Part shown: positions 35,831 to 43,112 of the stretch, in pieces
Layout: each line of letters opens with the position of its first letter
Numbering within the stretch: position 1 is the first letter of the stretch
Assembly: GCA_017412055.1 (NCBI GenBank)
Contig: JAFQOW010000029.1
Span: 1 to 64,000, forward strand
Length of the DNA: 64,000 bases
DNA from: Lachnospiraceae bacterium
GTDB taxonomy: Bacteria > Bacillota > Clostridia > Lachnospirales > Lachnospiraceae
Direction: 5' to 3'
The notes under the pieces: generated by a model
Database searches by the model: none
What the model saw: the letters and a program-made list of their open reading frames with translations, nothing else
What the model was told of the DNA's origin: nothing
Position numbers and translations under genes: made by a program

Positions 35831-37165
35831 ATGAAGAGTTTTATAAAAAATATATGCGTATTGATGTGTATCATATTTATATGCTCGCCTATGCTTGTTA
35901 AAGCAGAGCCTACAGAAGTAGAGCAACCCCTTAAGATAGATTCTTTCGTTCTCAATAGTAATGAGAATGAAAGAATTAATGCAACACTTAAAACAAGCGC
36001 TCCTATGGAGATATCTTTTGATTATAAAATATCTATTATAACAGATATATCCCAGAATGGTGCAGAGGTTGCGCATGGAAGAGGCAAAACTGGCGAAGAT
36101 ACAATTATCGATATAGATATGTCAGGCATCAATACATATGATAATTATAGATTTAAAATCACAGTAACATACTATGTGGAAGACCAAAAGTATATTGCAA
36201 ATAGCTATTCTCAAAGATTTGAGTATACACAGGAGTCTTATGCCGATGATTTAGGTGGCAGGGATTTAACAGTAGATGCTCTCGCAAGAGTTCTTAAGAT
36301 TAATTGGTCTAAATATGACAGCTATTGGGCTCAGTCGGTGCTTGTTATTATAGATGTGGATGGTGAGAGAGTCGTAGAGGATGTTATCCCAGCTGGAGAA
36401 GGTGGATATGACTACTACTATGATGAGAAAACTAAGCAGATTACTGTTCAGTTAAAGCAGGTGTTAGATGGTAAGCTTTCAAAGGGCTTAACAGATACTA
36501 TAGATATAGTAAAACCAGCGGATTCAAAAGATTTTTACATAGCTATGCCAGAGGCAAATAAGCAGTATGATTCTATCTGGAATATTCATTATTATAATGG
36601 AGAAGCTACAAAGCTTAGATATGAAACAGATTCAGACAGACGAGAATATGAATTCAATGGAGATGGTTCATTTTTACTTGAAATGAATGAGAATAATGAG
36701 AAGTTATTTATCACTTATACAGACGCAAAAAATGTTGTTTGGGAATATGATTTTATAACAACTATTGTGGACTATGCGCCTACTGTAAAGCTCCTTGAAG
36801 AATATAATGGAACAACAGTGGAAGGTGGAAGCATAACAATCGTCGGTAAGGTAGACGATACTAGTGCTACTATTAAGGTTAATGGCGATGAAGTGAAGGT
36901 TGATAAAAAGGGTACTTTTAGCAAAACTGTAAACTTACAGGTTGGAAGAAATTCAATAGATATTGAAGCTACAAGTATTATCGGAAAGTCTTCAAGAACT
37001 TCATTGACAGTTTATAAGGCCGGAGCAGAGGATAATGTAGAGGATACAAGTTTTATCAGTAAATATTCTACATTGATAGTATCCCTGTCGGCATCTATTA
37101 TAATGTTGGTAGTATTAATTGTAATTGTAAAAAAAGGAGGTAAGAAGGATGAAAAAGAAGCTTAG
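35831..37165 (+). CDS. secreted/membrane-anchored protein with Ig-like domain
   Basis: This 444-residue protein has a signal peptide (ICVLMCIIFICSPMLVKA), an extracytoplasmic beta-rich region, an Ig-like or glucodextranase-B-like domain (about 310-390, GGSITIVGKVDD, SIDIEATSI) and a C-terminal transmembrane helix with a Lys-rich tail. It is therefore a type I membrane protein. ATG 35831 is chosen; an in-frame GTG at 35822 lies in the ribosome site. It follows the VWA gene by 35 bp. Confidence 0.7.
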   Translation: MKSFIKNICVLMCIIFICSPMLVKAEPTEVEQPLKIDSFVLNSNENERINATLKTSAPMEISFDYKISIITDISQNGAEVAHGRGKTGEDTIIDIDMSGINTYDNYRFKITVTYYVEDQKYIANSYSQRFEYTQESYADDLGGRDLTVDALARVLKINWSKYDSYWAQSVLVIIDVDGERVVEDVIPAGEGGYDYYYDEKTKQITVQLKQVLDGKLSKGLTDTIDIVKPADSKDFYIAMPEANKQYDSIWNIHYYNGEATKLRYETDSDRREYEFNGDGSFLLEMNENNEKLFITYTDAKNVVWEYDFITTIVDYAPTVKLLEEYNGTTVEGGSITIVGKVDDTSATIKVNGDEVKVDKKGTFSKTVNLQVGRNSIDIEATSIIGKSSRTSLTVYKAGAEDNVEDTSFISKYSTLIVSLSASIIMLVVLIVIVKKGGKKDEKEA

Positions 37166-37457
37166 TCTTACATTTTTAATATTAACTATTATCTCATTTG
37201 TGGGTACGATTACAACTACGATAATGTATTTTATAAATAAAAGTAGAATCAATGATGTAGAGTTTATCAAAATTGCAGCAAAGTCTATTAGCAAGGCGAA
37301 GGAGCTTATGGATAAGACATCTATGTTAGGTTGGATGTCAATTATCTTAGGCGGACTTACGGTAGTCTTTATGGTTGGTACTATTATTTTATTTATAATA
37401 TGGGGAAAAGAGAAGAAAATGAAACTTATAAATAAGGAGGCAACATTAAATGAATAA
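37149..37457 (+). CDS. small two-helix membrane protein
   Basis: This 102-residue protein has two transmembrane segments (about residues 5-27 and 60-85) separated by a charged loop. It overlaps the preceding gene by 17 bp and the following SPFH gene by 8 bp, indicating translational coupling. AAAGGAGG precedes ATG 37149. I do not recognise the family; context suggests an accessory of the VWA/SPFH complex. Confidence 0.7.
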   Translation: MKKKLSLTFLILTIISFVGTITTTIMYFINKSRINDVEFIKIAAKSISKAKELMDKTSMLGWMSIILGGLTVVFMVGTIILFIIWGKEKKMKLINKEATLNE

Positions 37458-38442
37458 CAATTTCAACAGAAATTATGATTTCGAAATCAAGGATTTAGAT
37501 CCAAAGACAGTTAAAAAATTTGTTATTATAGCAATTGTAGTAATTCTTGCTGTGATAATAGGAAGTCAGTCATTTTATAAGGTAAAGGAGCAGGAGTCAG
37601 CGGTACTTATTACATTTGGTAATGCAGAGACTGTATCTGAGCCTGGACTTCATTTTAAGATTCCATTTGTACAGCAGGTAGAGAAGGTAGATACAACTAT
37701 TAAGAGATTTTCTATTGGATATGATATGGCTACAAATCAGTCAAATGAGCTTGAATCATTGATGATTACATCGGACTATAACTTTATAAATGTAGATTTC
37801 TATGTAGAGTATAAGGTTGTAGACCCTGTAAAGGCGTTATATGCTTCTTCAGACCCAGAAGGAATTTTAAAGAATATGGCTCAGAGCTGTATTCGTACAG
37901 TTATAGGTCAGACTGAGGTTGATAAGGTTCTTACAACTGGTAAGGGTGAAATTCAGGCTCAGATTAAGGAAATGGTTATGGCAAGACTTATGCAGTATGA
38001 TATCGGTATCAGTCTTGTGAATTTATCAATGCAGGATGCAGAGCCACCTACAGAGGCAGTTATGGGAGCATTTAAGGGTGTAGAAACTGCTAAGCAGGGC
38101 AAGGAGACAGCTCTTAACAATGCAAATAAGTATAAAAATGAAAAGATACCTGCAGCTCAGGCTTCTGTGGACCAGATTATCCAGAAGGCAGAGGCAGAGA
38201 AGGCCAACAGAATTAAAGAGGCTGAAGGTCAGGTTGCAAGATTTAATTCAATGTATGCAGAGTATATTAAATTCCCTGAAATTACGAAGCAGAGAATGTT
38301 CTATGAAGCAATGGAAGAAATATTACCTTCTCTTGAAGTTATCATTGATAACGGAGATGGAAATGTACAGAAGCTTCTTCCACTTGAAACATTCAGCAAT
38401 ACTATAGTAAATGAGGGAGGTAAAGACAATGAAGAAGAGTAA
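37450..38442 (+). CDS. SPFH/band-7 protein, HflK-like
   Basis: This 330-residue protein has one N-terminal transmembrane helix (about 25-45), the SPFH domain (KVKEQESAVLITFGNAETV, PGLHFKIPFVQQV), then a coiled coil rich in Ala, Glu and Lys. This is the HflK/HflC arrangement. In other bacteria HflK and HflC cage the FtsH protease; here they are encoded with surface-type genes, not with ftsH. The start overlaps the previous gene by 8 bp. Confidence 0.85.
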   Translation: MNNNFNRNYDFEIKDLDPKTVKKFVIIAIVVILAVIIGSQSFYKVKEQESAVLITFGNAETVSEPGLHFKIPFVQQVEKVDTTIKRFSIGYDMATNQSNELESLMITSDYNFINVDFYVEYKVVDPVKALYASSDPEGILKNMAQSCIRTVIGQTEVDKVLTTGKGEIQAQIKEMVMARLMQYDIGISLVNLSMQDAEPPTEAVMGAFKGVETAKQGKETALNNANKYKNEKIPAAQASVDQIIQKAEAEKANRIKEAEGQVARFNSMYAEYIKFPEITKQRMFYEAMEEILPSLEVIIDNGDGNVQKLLPLETFSNTIVNEGGKDNEEE

Positions 38443-39304
38443 TATTGTTAAGTGGTCAATAGGTATTATTTTGGCATTACTTGTTATAGTAGGTCTTAAT
38501 TCTATCGTTATTACATATGAGAATGAATATAAGCTTGTTAAGGTTTTTGGTAAGGTAGACAGAGTTATAACAGAGGAAGGTATCAGCTTTAAGATTCCTT
38601 TCGTGGAGAATGTAGATACTATTCCTAAGCAGATTCTTTTATATGATTTAGCCCAAAGTGAAGTAATCACTATGGATAAAAAGACTATGGTTACAGATAC
38701 ATATGTGCTTTGGAAGATTGACGACCCATATATCTTTGCAAAGACATTGAAGGGTTCTGTGGAGAGTGCTGAATTACCTATCAATGCAGCTGTATACAAC
38801 TCTCTTAAGGGTGTAATCGGTGGTATGACTCAGGCTGAGGTTATCAGCGCAAGAGATGGCGAGCTCAGTGTGACTGTTATGGAGCGTATCGGAAATGATA
38901 TGGATGAATATGGTATTAAGCTTGTAAGTGTAGAGACAAAGCATCTCGACCTTCCAGATGACAATAAGGCTGCTGTTTACGACAGAATGATTTCTGAAAG
39001 AGAGCAGATGGCTGCTCAGTACACAGCAGAAGGTAATGCTGAATCACAGATTATCAAGAATACAACTGACAAAGATGTATCTATTATGCTTGCTGAAGCT
39101 TCCGCTAAAGCAGAGCAGATTTTAGCTGAGGGTGAAGCTCAGTACATGCAGATTTTATCAGCTGCATATAATGATGCTGCCAGAAGCGATTTCTATGCCT
39201 TTGTAAGAGCGTTAGATGCAGCGAAGGCATCACTTTCTGGAAATAATAAGACACTTATTTTATCACCGGATTCGCCACTTGTGCAGATATTCTACGGTGA
39301 ATAA
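38429..39304 (+). CDS. SPFH/band-7 protein, HflC-like
   Basis: This 291-residue protein is the partner of the preceding HflK-like protein. It has an N-terminal transmembrane helix (about 10-28), an SPFH domain (ENEYKLVKVFGKVDRV) and a coiled coil with AEASAKAEQILAEGEAQ, typical of HflC. ATG 38429 follows GGGAGG and overlaps the upstream gene by 14 bp. It ends the operon; a repeat hairpin and a terminator follow. Confidence 0.85.
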   Translation: MKKSNIVKWSIGIILALLVIVGLNSIVITYENEYKLVKVFGKVDRVITEEGISFKIPFVENVDTIPKQILLYDLAQSEVITMDKKTMVTDTYVLWKIDDPYIFAKTLKGSVESAELPINAAVYNSLKGVIGGMTQAEVISARDGELSVTVMERIGNDMDEYGIKLVSVETKHLDLPDDNKAAVYDRMISEREQMAAQYTAEGNAESQIIKNTTDKDVSIMLAEASAKAEQILAEGEAQYMQILSAAYNDAARSDFYAFVRALDAAKASLSGNNKTLILSPDSPLVQIFYGE

Positions 39305-39308
39305 ATCA

Positions 39309-39335
39309 AATTGCAGTTGCTCTGCAACTACAATT
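39309..39335. repeat. short dispersed hairpin, copy 2
   Basis: The palindrome built on GTTGCTCTGCAAC with flanking AATT/AATT arms is a near copy of the element at 39801-39829 and is related to 29198-29222. It lies just after the HflC-like stop codon. Confidence 0.65.
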
Positions 39336-39345
39336 AAATATAAGA

Positions 39346-39373
39346 AAATCAGGGCTTTATGCCCTGATTTTTT
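39346..39373 (+). terminator. terminator after HflC-like gene
   Basis: A 10-bp stem (AAATCAGGGC with GCCCTGATTT) with a short loop runs into TTTTT. It is a textbook intrinsic terminator. Confidence 0.9.
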
Positions 39374-39488
39374 GCATCGTATGCACAACTTTCTATTGTA
39401 TTACATAAATATATACTATGATTTCACATGCTACGTATATTTGATTTTCTAAATACTTTGATATTGTTTTATGATGTATTACGTGACC

Positions 39489-39546
39489 GGCGTCTATTCG
39501 CCATCCATGGCTCAGAGACGCCTTTTCCCAACATCGTGTTGGGAAA
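39489..39546. repeat. nested hairpin element
   Basis: Two hairpins lie side by side. The first has an outer stem GGCGTCT/AGACGCC (39489-39495 with 39516-39522) holding an inner GCCAT/ATGGC stem. The second is a perfect 10-bp stem with a TCG loop (39524-39546). It is in a stretch with no convincing gene; it could be a dispersed structured repeat or a small RNA. Confidence 0.55.
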
Positions 39547-39654
39547 TCACTAGTTGAGGGCAAAGTATTAAGAAAATCTAAATATTCTTCGCTATCGTGA
39601 AATTCATAGTATATATTTATGTAAAAATAAAAAGTTGTGATATAAACATATTGA

Positions 39655-39768
39655 AAAAACATATGGGAAGAGGCGTTGTTTAAAGAAAAATTGTGCAATG
39701 AATATATGGATAAATTTGTTGGGCATAATAGCCCTGATTTCATGATAAAAGGGTACGAAATAGACTGA
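39655..39768 (+). pseudogene. possible coding remnant
   Basis: An open stretch of 37 codons with normal-looking composition (for example KEKLCNEYMDKFVGH) ends in TGA at 39766. It has no start codon or ribosome site before the preceding stop. It could be the C-terminal scrap of a lost gene. I do not recognise it. Confidence 0.25.
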
Positions 39769-39800
39769 ATATAAATAAAACGCTCCGCTAAGGATCGCGT

Positions 39801-39829
39801 TAATCGCAGTTGCACTGCAACTACGATTA
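39801..39829. repeat. short dispersed hairpin, copy 3
   Basis: This is the best-formed copy of the hairpin: TAATCG, AGTTGCA, TGCAACT and CGATTA form an almost perfect palindrome. An outer CTCCGC/GCGGAG pair (39783-39788 with 39838-39843) encloses it, and another 9-bp hairpin follows at 39842-39863, beside the azlD stop. Confidence 0.65.
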
Positions 39830-39841
39830 TGTCTGCGGCGG

Positions 39842-39863
39842 AGAATCTCGCAAGCGAGATTCT
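39842..39863 (-). terminator. hairpin at the end of azlD
   Basis: A perfect 9-bp stem AGAATCTCG/CGAGATTCT with a four-base loop lies 4 bp after the azlD stop. There is no clear T run on the minus strand, so it may act as a 3' end protector or a weak terminator. Confidence 0.5.
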
Positions 39864-39866
39864 TTC

Positions 39867-40175
39867 TTAGATTAAGATTAGTTCGAGTATGAGTACTATG
39901 AGGCAGCAGGATGAGGCTACCTTGAATAAGTCGAAGCCCTTCCAGGCTGCGATGACGCCGATTACGAAAGCGGCGAGTCCTGAATAAATGCTTTGAGTGG
40001 CATTTATTATGGCTGGAAATGTCATTACTGCTAGGGTTACGTACGGAACGTAGTATAGGAATGACTGTATAAATTGATTTTTAATTGGTTTTTTTATAAG
40101 TGTAACTGGCAGTGCTCGTATTATGAAAGAAACTGCTGCCATTATAAGAATATATATGTATGTATTGTTATTCAT
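39867..40175 (-). CDS. azlD: AzlD-family branched-chain amino acid export subunit
   Basis: This 102-residue membrane protein has three to four transmembrane helices and the AzlD motifs SFIIRALPVTLIKKP and FLYYVPYVTLAVMTFP. ATG 40175 overlaps the end of azlC by 8 bp, as is usual for azlCD pairs. AzlC and AzlD together export branched-chain amino acids or related compounds. Confidence 0.9.
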   Translation of the reverse strand: MNNNTYIYILIMAAVSFIIRALPVTLIKKPIKNQFIQSFLYYVPYVTLAVMTFPAIINATQSIYSGLAAFVIGVIAAWKGFDLFKVASSCCLIVLILELILI

Positions 40176-40923
40176 TTGTGACCGCCCTTTCTTCTTTGCG
40201 AGGGAATAATATAGCTGCGATAGATGATATAAGTACTGTAAGTACAATAGTTTTTGTACCATCGGACATTTCTTTTATAAACGGAATGTAGCATGATAAA
40301 AAGCTAAGTGTAAAGCAGATAACTATTAGCCCTGCAATTATTTTATCCTTTTTAGCTGGCGGTATAATTACTGCTAAAAACATTCCATATAGTGCAACAC
40401 TAAAGGCGCTTACAAGCCTGTTTGGAAGCATATTTCCTGCCATTACGCCAAGGGCTGTACCTATTGCCCATAGAGGCATAGTGGTGGTCATAGCACCATA
40501 GGTATAGTATGGGTTAAGAAAGCCTGGTCTTGCTATGGAGATAGCAAAGACTTCATCTGTTATATCAAATGCCATTATTAATCTGTGGAATATAGAGGTC
40601 TTTGGGGAAAATCGCTGTACAAGGGCGCAGCTCATCAAAAGATACCTGGCATTTGCTATAAATATGGCAAGTGCCATTTCTAAATATGTAGCGCCGGCTG
40701 CAATGATGGAAAAGCCAGCGTATTCACCAGCAGAGGCATTACATAGGAAGCTGGCAAGGAAGCCCTGAAATGGTGTAAGTCCAGCTTTTTTGGCCATTAT
40801 ACCAAGGGAGAAGGATACAGCAAGGTATCCTAAACCGATAGGAATACCGTCCTTCATACCATCTTTAAAGGCGGTAGTATTTGATTGTGGTTGTAATGTT
40901 TTGGTTATATTTTTATTATTCAT
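40168..40923 (-). CDS. azlC: AzlC-family branched-chain amino acid exporter
   Basis: This 251-residue protein with six or more transmembrane helices carries the AzlC motifs GIPIGLGYLAVSFSLG, FLASFLCNASAGEYAG and NARYLLMSCAL. It is the main subunit of the azlCD exporter. No lrp- or azlB-like regulator gene is adjacent. A hairpin at 40949-40974 lies in its 5' leader. Confidence 0.92.
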   Translation of the reverse strand: MNNKNITKTLQPQSNTTAFKDGMKDGIPIGLGYLAVSFSLGIMAKKAGLTPFQGFLASFLCNASAGEYAGFSIIAAGATYLEMALAIFIANARYLLMSCALVQRFSPKTSIFHRLIMAFDITDEVFAISIARPGFLNPYYTYGAMTTTMPLWAIGTALGVMAGNMLPNRLVSAFSVALYGMFLAVIIPPAKKDKIIAGLIVICFTLSFLSCYIPFIKEMSDGTKTIVLTVLISSIAAILFPRKEERAVTNE

Positions 40924-41269
40924 AGTAAAGTCCTATTAGCATTATTAAGCCGCCACTCATTGAAATAGTGACGGCGATTTCTTTATAAATTCAGTATGTA
41001 GTATAGAATATTAAAATTTGTATGTCAAGGAGGGAAAGGTTTGGTTATAAAGAATTAGTAGCTAAATTATATTTTTAATAAGTTAAGGTTAGTAAAAGAG
41101 TAATGTTGCTAGACAAAGAGACGTTTATTGGACATATGATATAGTATATAGATTATGTTTATTGTCTAGAATGAAAAATTAAACCTGTACTTTGACAACT
41201 GAAAATGGCTAAAAAAGTCTAATTTACTTTTGCAACGAGGTCTGAAAAGAAAGGTGTTATAGTATTTGT
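40924..41269. other. intergenic region between azlC and IS30 element
   Basis: This gap holds the azlC leader with its hairpin, then AT-rich sequence with an AAGGAGGG motif at about 41027 not followed by a credible gene. It also contains TTTACTTTTGCA at 41223-41234, which is repeated in the same direction beyond the other side of the transposase (42695-42706). Confidence 0.5.
40949..40974 (-). promoter_or_regulatory. leader hairpin upstream of azlC
   Basis: On the minus-strand RNA, GCCGUCACU pairs with AGUGGCGGC over nine positions, one of them a U-G pair. It lies about 26 nt before the azlC ATG. It could be an attenuator or the end of a short leader; no matching riboswitch is recognised. Confidence 0.4.
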
Positions 41270-42664
41270 ATCGATTGCTATCTGCTGAAAGGAGCAGATA
41301 TGAATTACTATAAAAATCAACCACAGATGACAATATCAGACCGACTTGCAATAGAAGTTGGTATAGAGAGAAAAGAATCATTTAAAGCAATTGCTAAGAG
41401 GTTAAGAAGACATCCCTCAACGATAGCACATGAGGTAAAAGAAAATCGTACTTTTATACATGGCAATTATCCGGGAGGTAATGATTGTAAGTTCGCCAGA
41501 ACATGCGGAGTGAAGCATATATGTGGTGAAGATGATTACTGCAATTACCAGTGTCGGCTTTGCAGAGTAAAGAATTGCCATGATTACTGTGACAGATATG
41601 TTTCAGTCAAGTGTAATAAATGGGAATACGCTCCATATGTCTGCAATACCTGTCATCAAAAGAGAATATGCTGGAAAGATAAGTATATTTATACAGCACA
41701 ATACGCAGATGCTGCGGTTAAAAGGCGTAGATCAGAAAGTAGACAGGGAATACGTTTGGGTGAAGATGATAAGAAGATGTTGGATGAGCTTATTACAAGA
41801 CTTGTGCGCAAGGGACAGCCTTTGACACATATTTATGCGGAGTATGAAAAAGAAATGCCGGTATCACTTAGAAGTTTATACAACTACATTGATGCAGGAG
41901 AGCTTACAATAAGGAATATAGATCTTCGAAGAAAGACTTCATATAAGCAAAGACGTCAGAATAAAAAAGGATTTTCGGAAGGATTTGCAAATCAAGAGTA
42001 TCGTCAATGTAGAACATATGAGGATTTTGAGCTTCTTATGAAGTTTGTGAATGATGACCTGATTGTAGAAATGGATACGGTTAAGGGTGTTCGAGAAAAA
42101 GGAAAGCGATTGTTAACAATGATTTTCAGAAAGAACAGTGTAATGCTTTTATTTTTAATGCCAGATGGTACAGCAGCTTCAGTAAAGAGAGTTTTTGATT
42201 ATCTGGAATCAGGATTGGGATTAGAAGTGTTTCAGAGATTATTTCCATACATTCTCACTGATAATGGTGGTGAGTTCAAAAAGGTAGACCAATTGGAACT
42301 TACAGAAACTTATGAATACAGAACTCATTTGTATTACTGTGATCCGATGGCATCCTGGCAAAAACCGTATATCGAGAAGAATCATGAATATATCAGATAT
42401 GCCATACCTAAGAAAAGAAGCTTGAATCCCTACACGCAAGAAGATATGACACTATTAATGAATCATATCAACAGCACAAAACGACCGGGCCTTGGAAATA
42501 AAAGTCCGTATGAATTGCTTCTGGAAGAAGAAAACAATGAGGATTTTAAGTTGCTGTGGCAACTACTAAAAATGGACCTCATCCCGCCAGATGAAGTCCA
42601 TTTGATGCCAGACTTATTTAAGTTTAACTTGTAAATTAGATTGTATAAGCAGATAGTAATCGAT
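41270..42664 (+). mobile_element. IS30-family insertion sequence
   Basis: The element is defined here by a 17-bp inverted repeat with one mismatch (41270-41286 with 42648-42664), placed close to both ends of a single transposase gene as in IS30 elements. The true outer ends are uncertain. The flanking TTTACTTTTGCA copies are in direct, not inverted, orientation. Confidence 0.7.
41300..42634 (+). CDS. IS30-family transposase
   Basis: This 444-residue transposase has an N-terminal helix-turn-helix (FKAIAKRLRRHPSTIAHEV) and a Cys-rich zinc-cluster region (about residues 55-130, with CGVKHIC, CRLCRVKNC and CNTCHQKRIC). A DDE catalytic domain follows, with Asp in VEMDTVKG, Asp in LTDNGGEF and Glu in EKNHEYIRYA. 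The frame is intact, so the element may be active. A GGAGCAG ribosome site lies before ATG 41300. Confidence 0.92.
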   Translation: MNYYKNQPQMTISDRLAIEVGIERKESFKAIAKRLRRHPSTIAHEVKENRTFIHGNYPGGNDCKFARTCGVKHICGEDDYCNYQCRLCRVKNCHDYCDRYVSVKCNKWEYAPYVCNTCHQKRICWKDKYIYTAQYADAAVKRRRSESRQGIRLGEDDKKMLDELITRLVRKGQPLTHIYAEYEKEMPVSLRSLYNYIDAGELTIRNIDLRRKTSYKQRRQNKKGFSEGFANQEYRQCRTYEDFELLMKFVNDDLIVEMDTVKGVREKGKRLLTMIFRKNSVMLLFLMPDGTAASVKRVFDYLESGLGLEVFQRLFPYILTDNGGEFKKVDQLELTETYEYRTHLYYCDPMASWQKPYIEKNHEYIRYAIPKKRSLNPYTQEDMTLLMNHINSTKRPGLGNKSPYELLLEEENNEDFKLLWQLLKMDLIPPDEVHLMPDLFKFNL

Positions 42665-42948
42665 TTGTCAATAGAGGTAAAAAGGCGGGTCGCGTTTACT
42701 TTTGCATAAGGTATAGCCAGTCGCCTGTTTGCTATGTTCAAATTTAATTACTACTTGTCTGGAATATGTTAATTATAGCACATCTAGATGAGAAATACAC
42801 ATCATAAAAATGTGAATTTGGTGTCAAAAATCGATTTTGTGTAATAAGGCGATGTTTCAGTTGGGTTTTAGTTTTTCATTCAAGGATTATGTTTATTGTA
42901 TATTACTTAAATGTTTGTTATAATGATGCGTATAGAAGCGTAGAAAAT
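42665..42948. other. intergenic region upstream of tracrRNA
   Basis: AT-rich sequence between the IS30 element and the CRISPR locus. It holds the right-hand TTTACTTTTGCA copy and a candidate plus-strand promoter at 42896-42924. I see no gene in it. Confidence 0.5.
42896..42924 (+). promoter_or_regulatory. candidate plus-strand promoter toward cas9
   Basis: TTGTAT and TATAAT are separated by 17 bp. Transcription from here would cross the tracrRNA gene in antisense before reaching cas9. In this AT-rich DNA a chance match is possible. Confidence 0.4.
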
Positions 42949-43045
42949 AAAAAAAGACTTGTTTCCAAGTCTTAAAATTCCGCACCATGCGGAGTCATAA
43001 TGACGATGCCGGATAAACCTTATTTGCACTCGCATTGTTAATTCT
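42949..43045 (-). ncRNA. tracrRNA of type II-A CRISPR system
   Basis: The minus-strand RNA starts with an anti-repeat: GAAUUAACAAU pairs with AUUGUUAAUUC of the CRISPR repeat, and CAAAU pairs with the repeat's 5' GUUUG, leaving a bulge between. The nexus AAGGUUUAUCCG follows. Then come three hairpins: GUCAU/AUGAC, CCGCA/UGCGG and a terminator with an 8-bp AAGACUUG/CAAGUCUU stem, GAAA loop and seven U. The end positions are estimated from the promoter and U tract. It lies directly upstream of cas9 on the opposite strand. It should pair with pre-crRNA, permit RNase III processing and guide Cas9. Confidence 0.92.
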
Positions 43046-43050
43046 ATTAA

Positions 43051-43079
43051 ATGATATCACTATAAGAAAGTAATGTCAA
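43051..43079 (-). promoter_or_regulatory. tracrRNA promoter
   Basis: On the minus strand a consensus TTGACA (43074-43079) and TATCAT (43051-43056) are separated by 17 bp, with the anti-repeat beginning about 10 nt downstream. Confidence 0.8.
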
Positions 43080-43112
43080 GAAAAATATATTAAAACAGGA
43101 GGAAGAAAGAAT

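Noticed and set aside
39393..39815. Minus-strand open frame of 140 codons
   Set aside because: It runs through the hairpin elements, has no ribosome site, and its sequence reflects the inverted repeats.
41223..42706. TTTACTTTTGCA copies as the IS30 terminal inverted repeats
   Set aside because: They are in direct orientation, while a 17-bp inverted pair lies closer to the gene.
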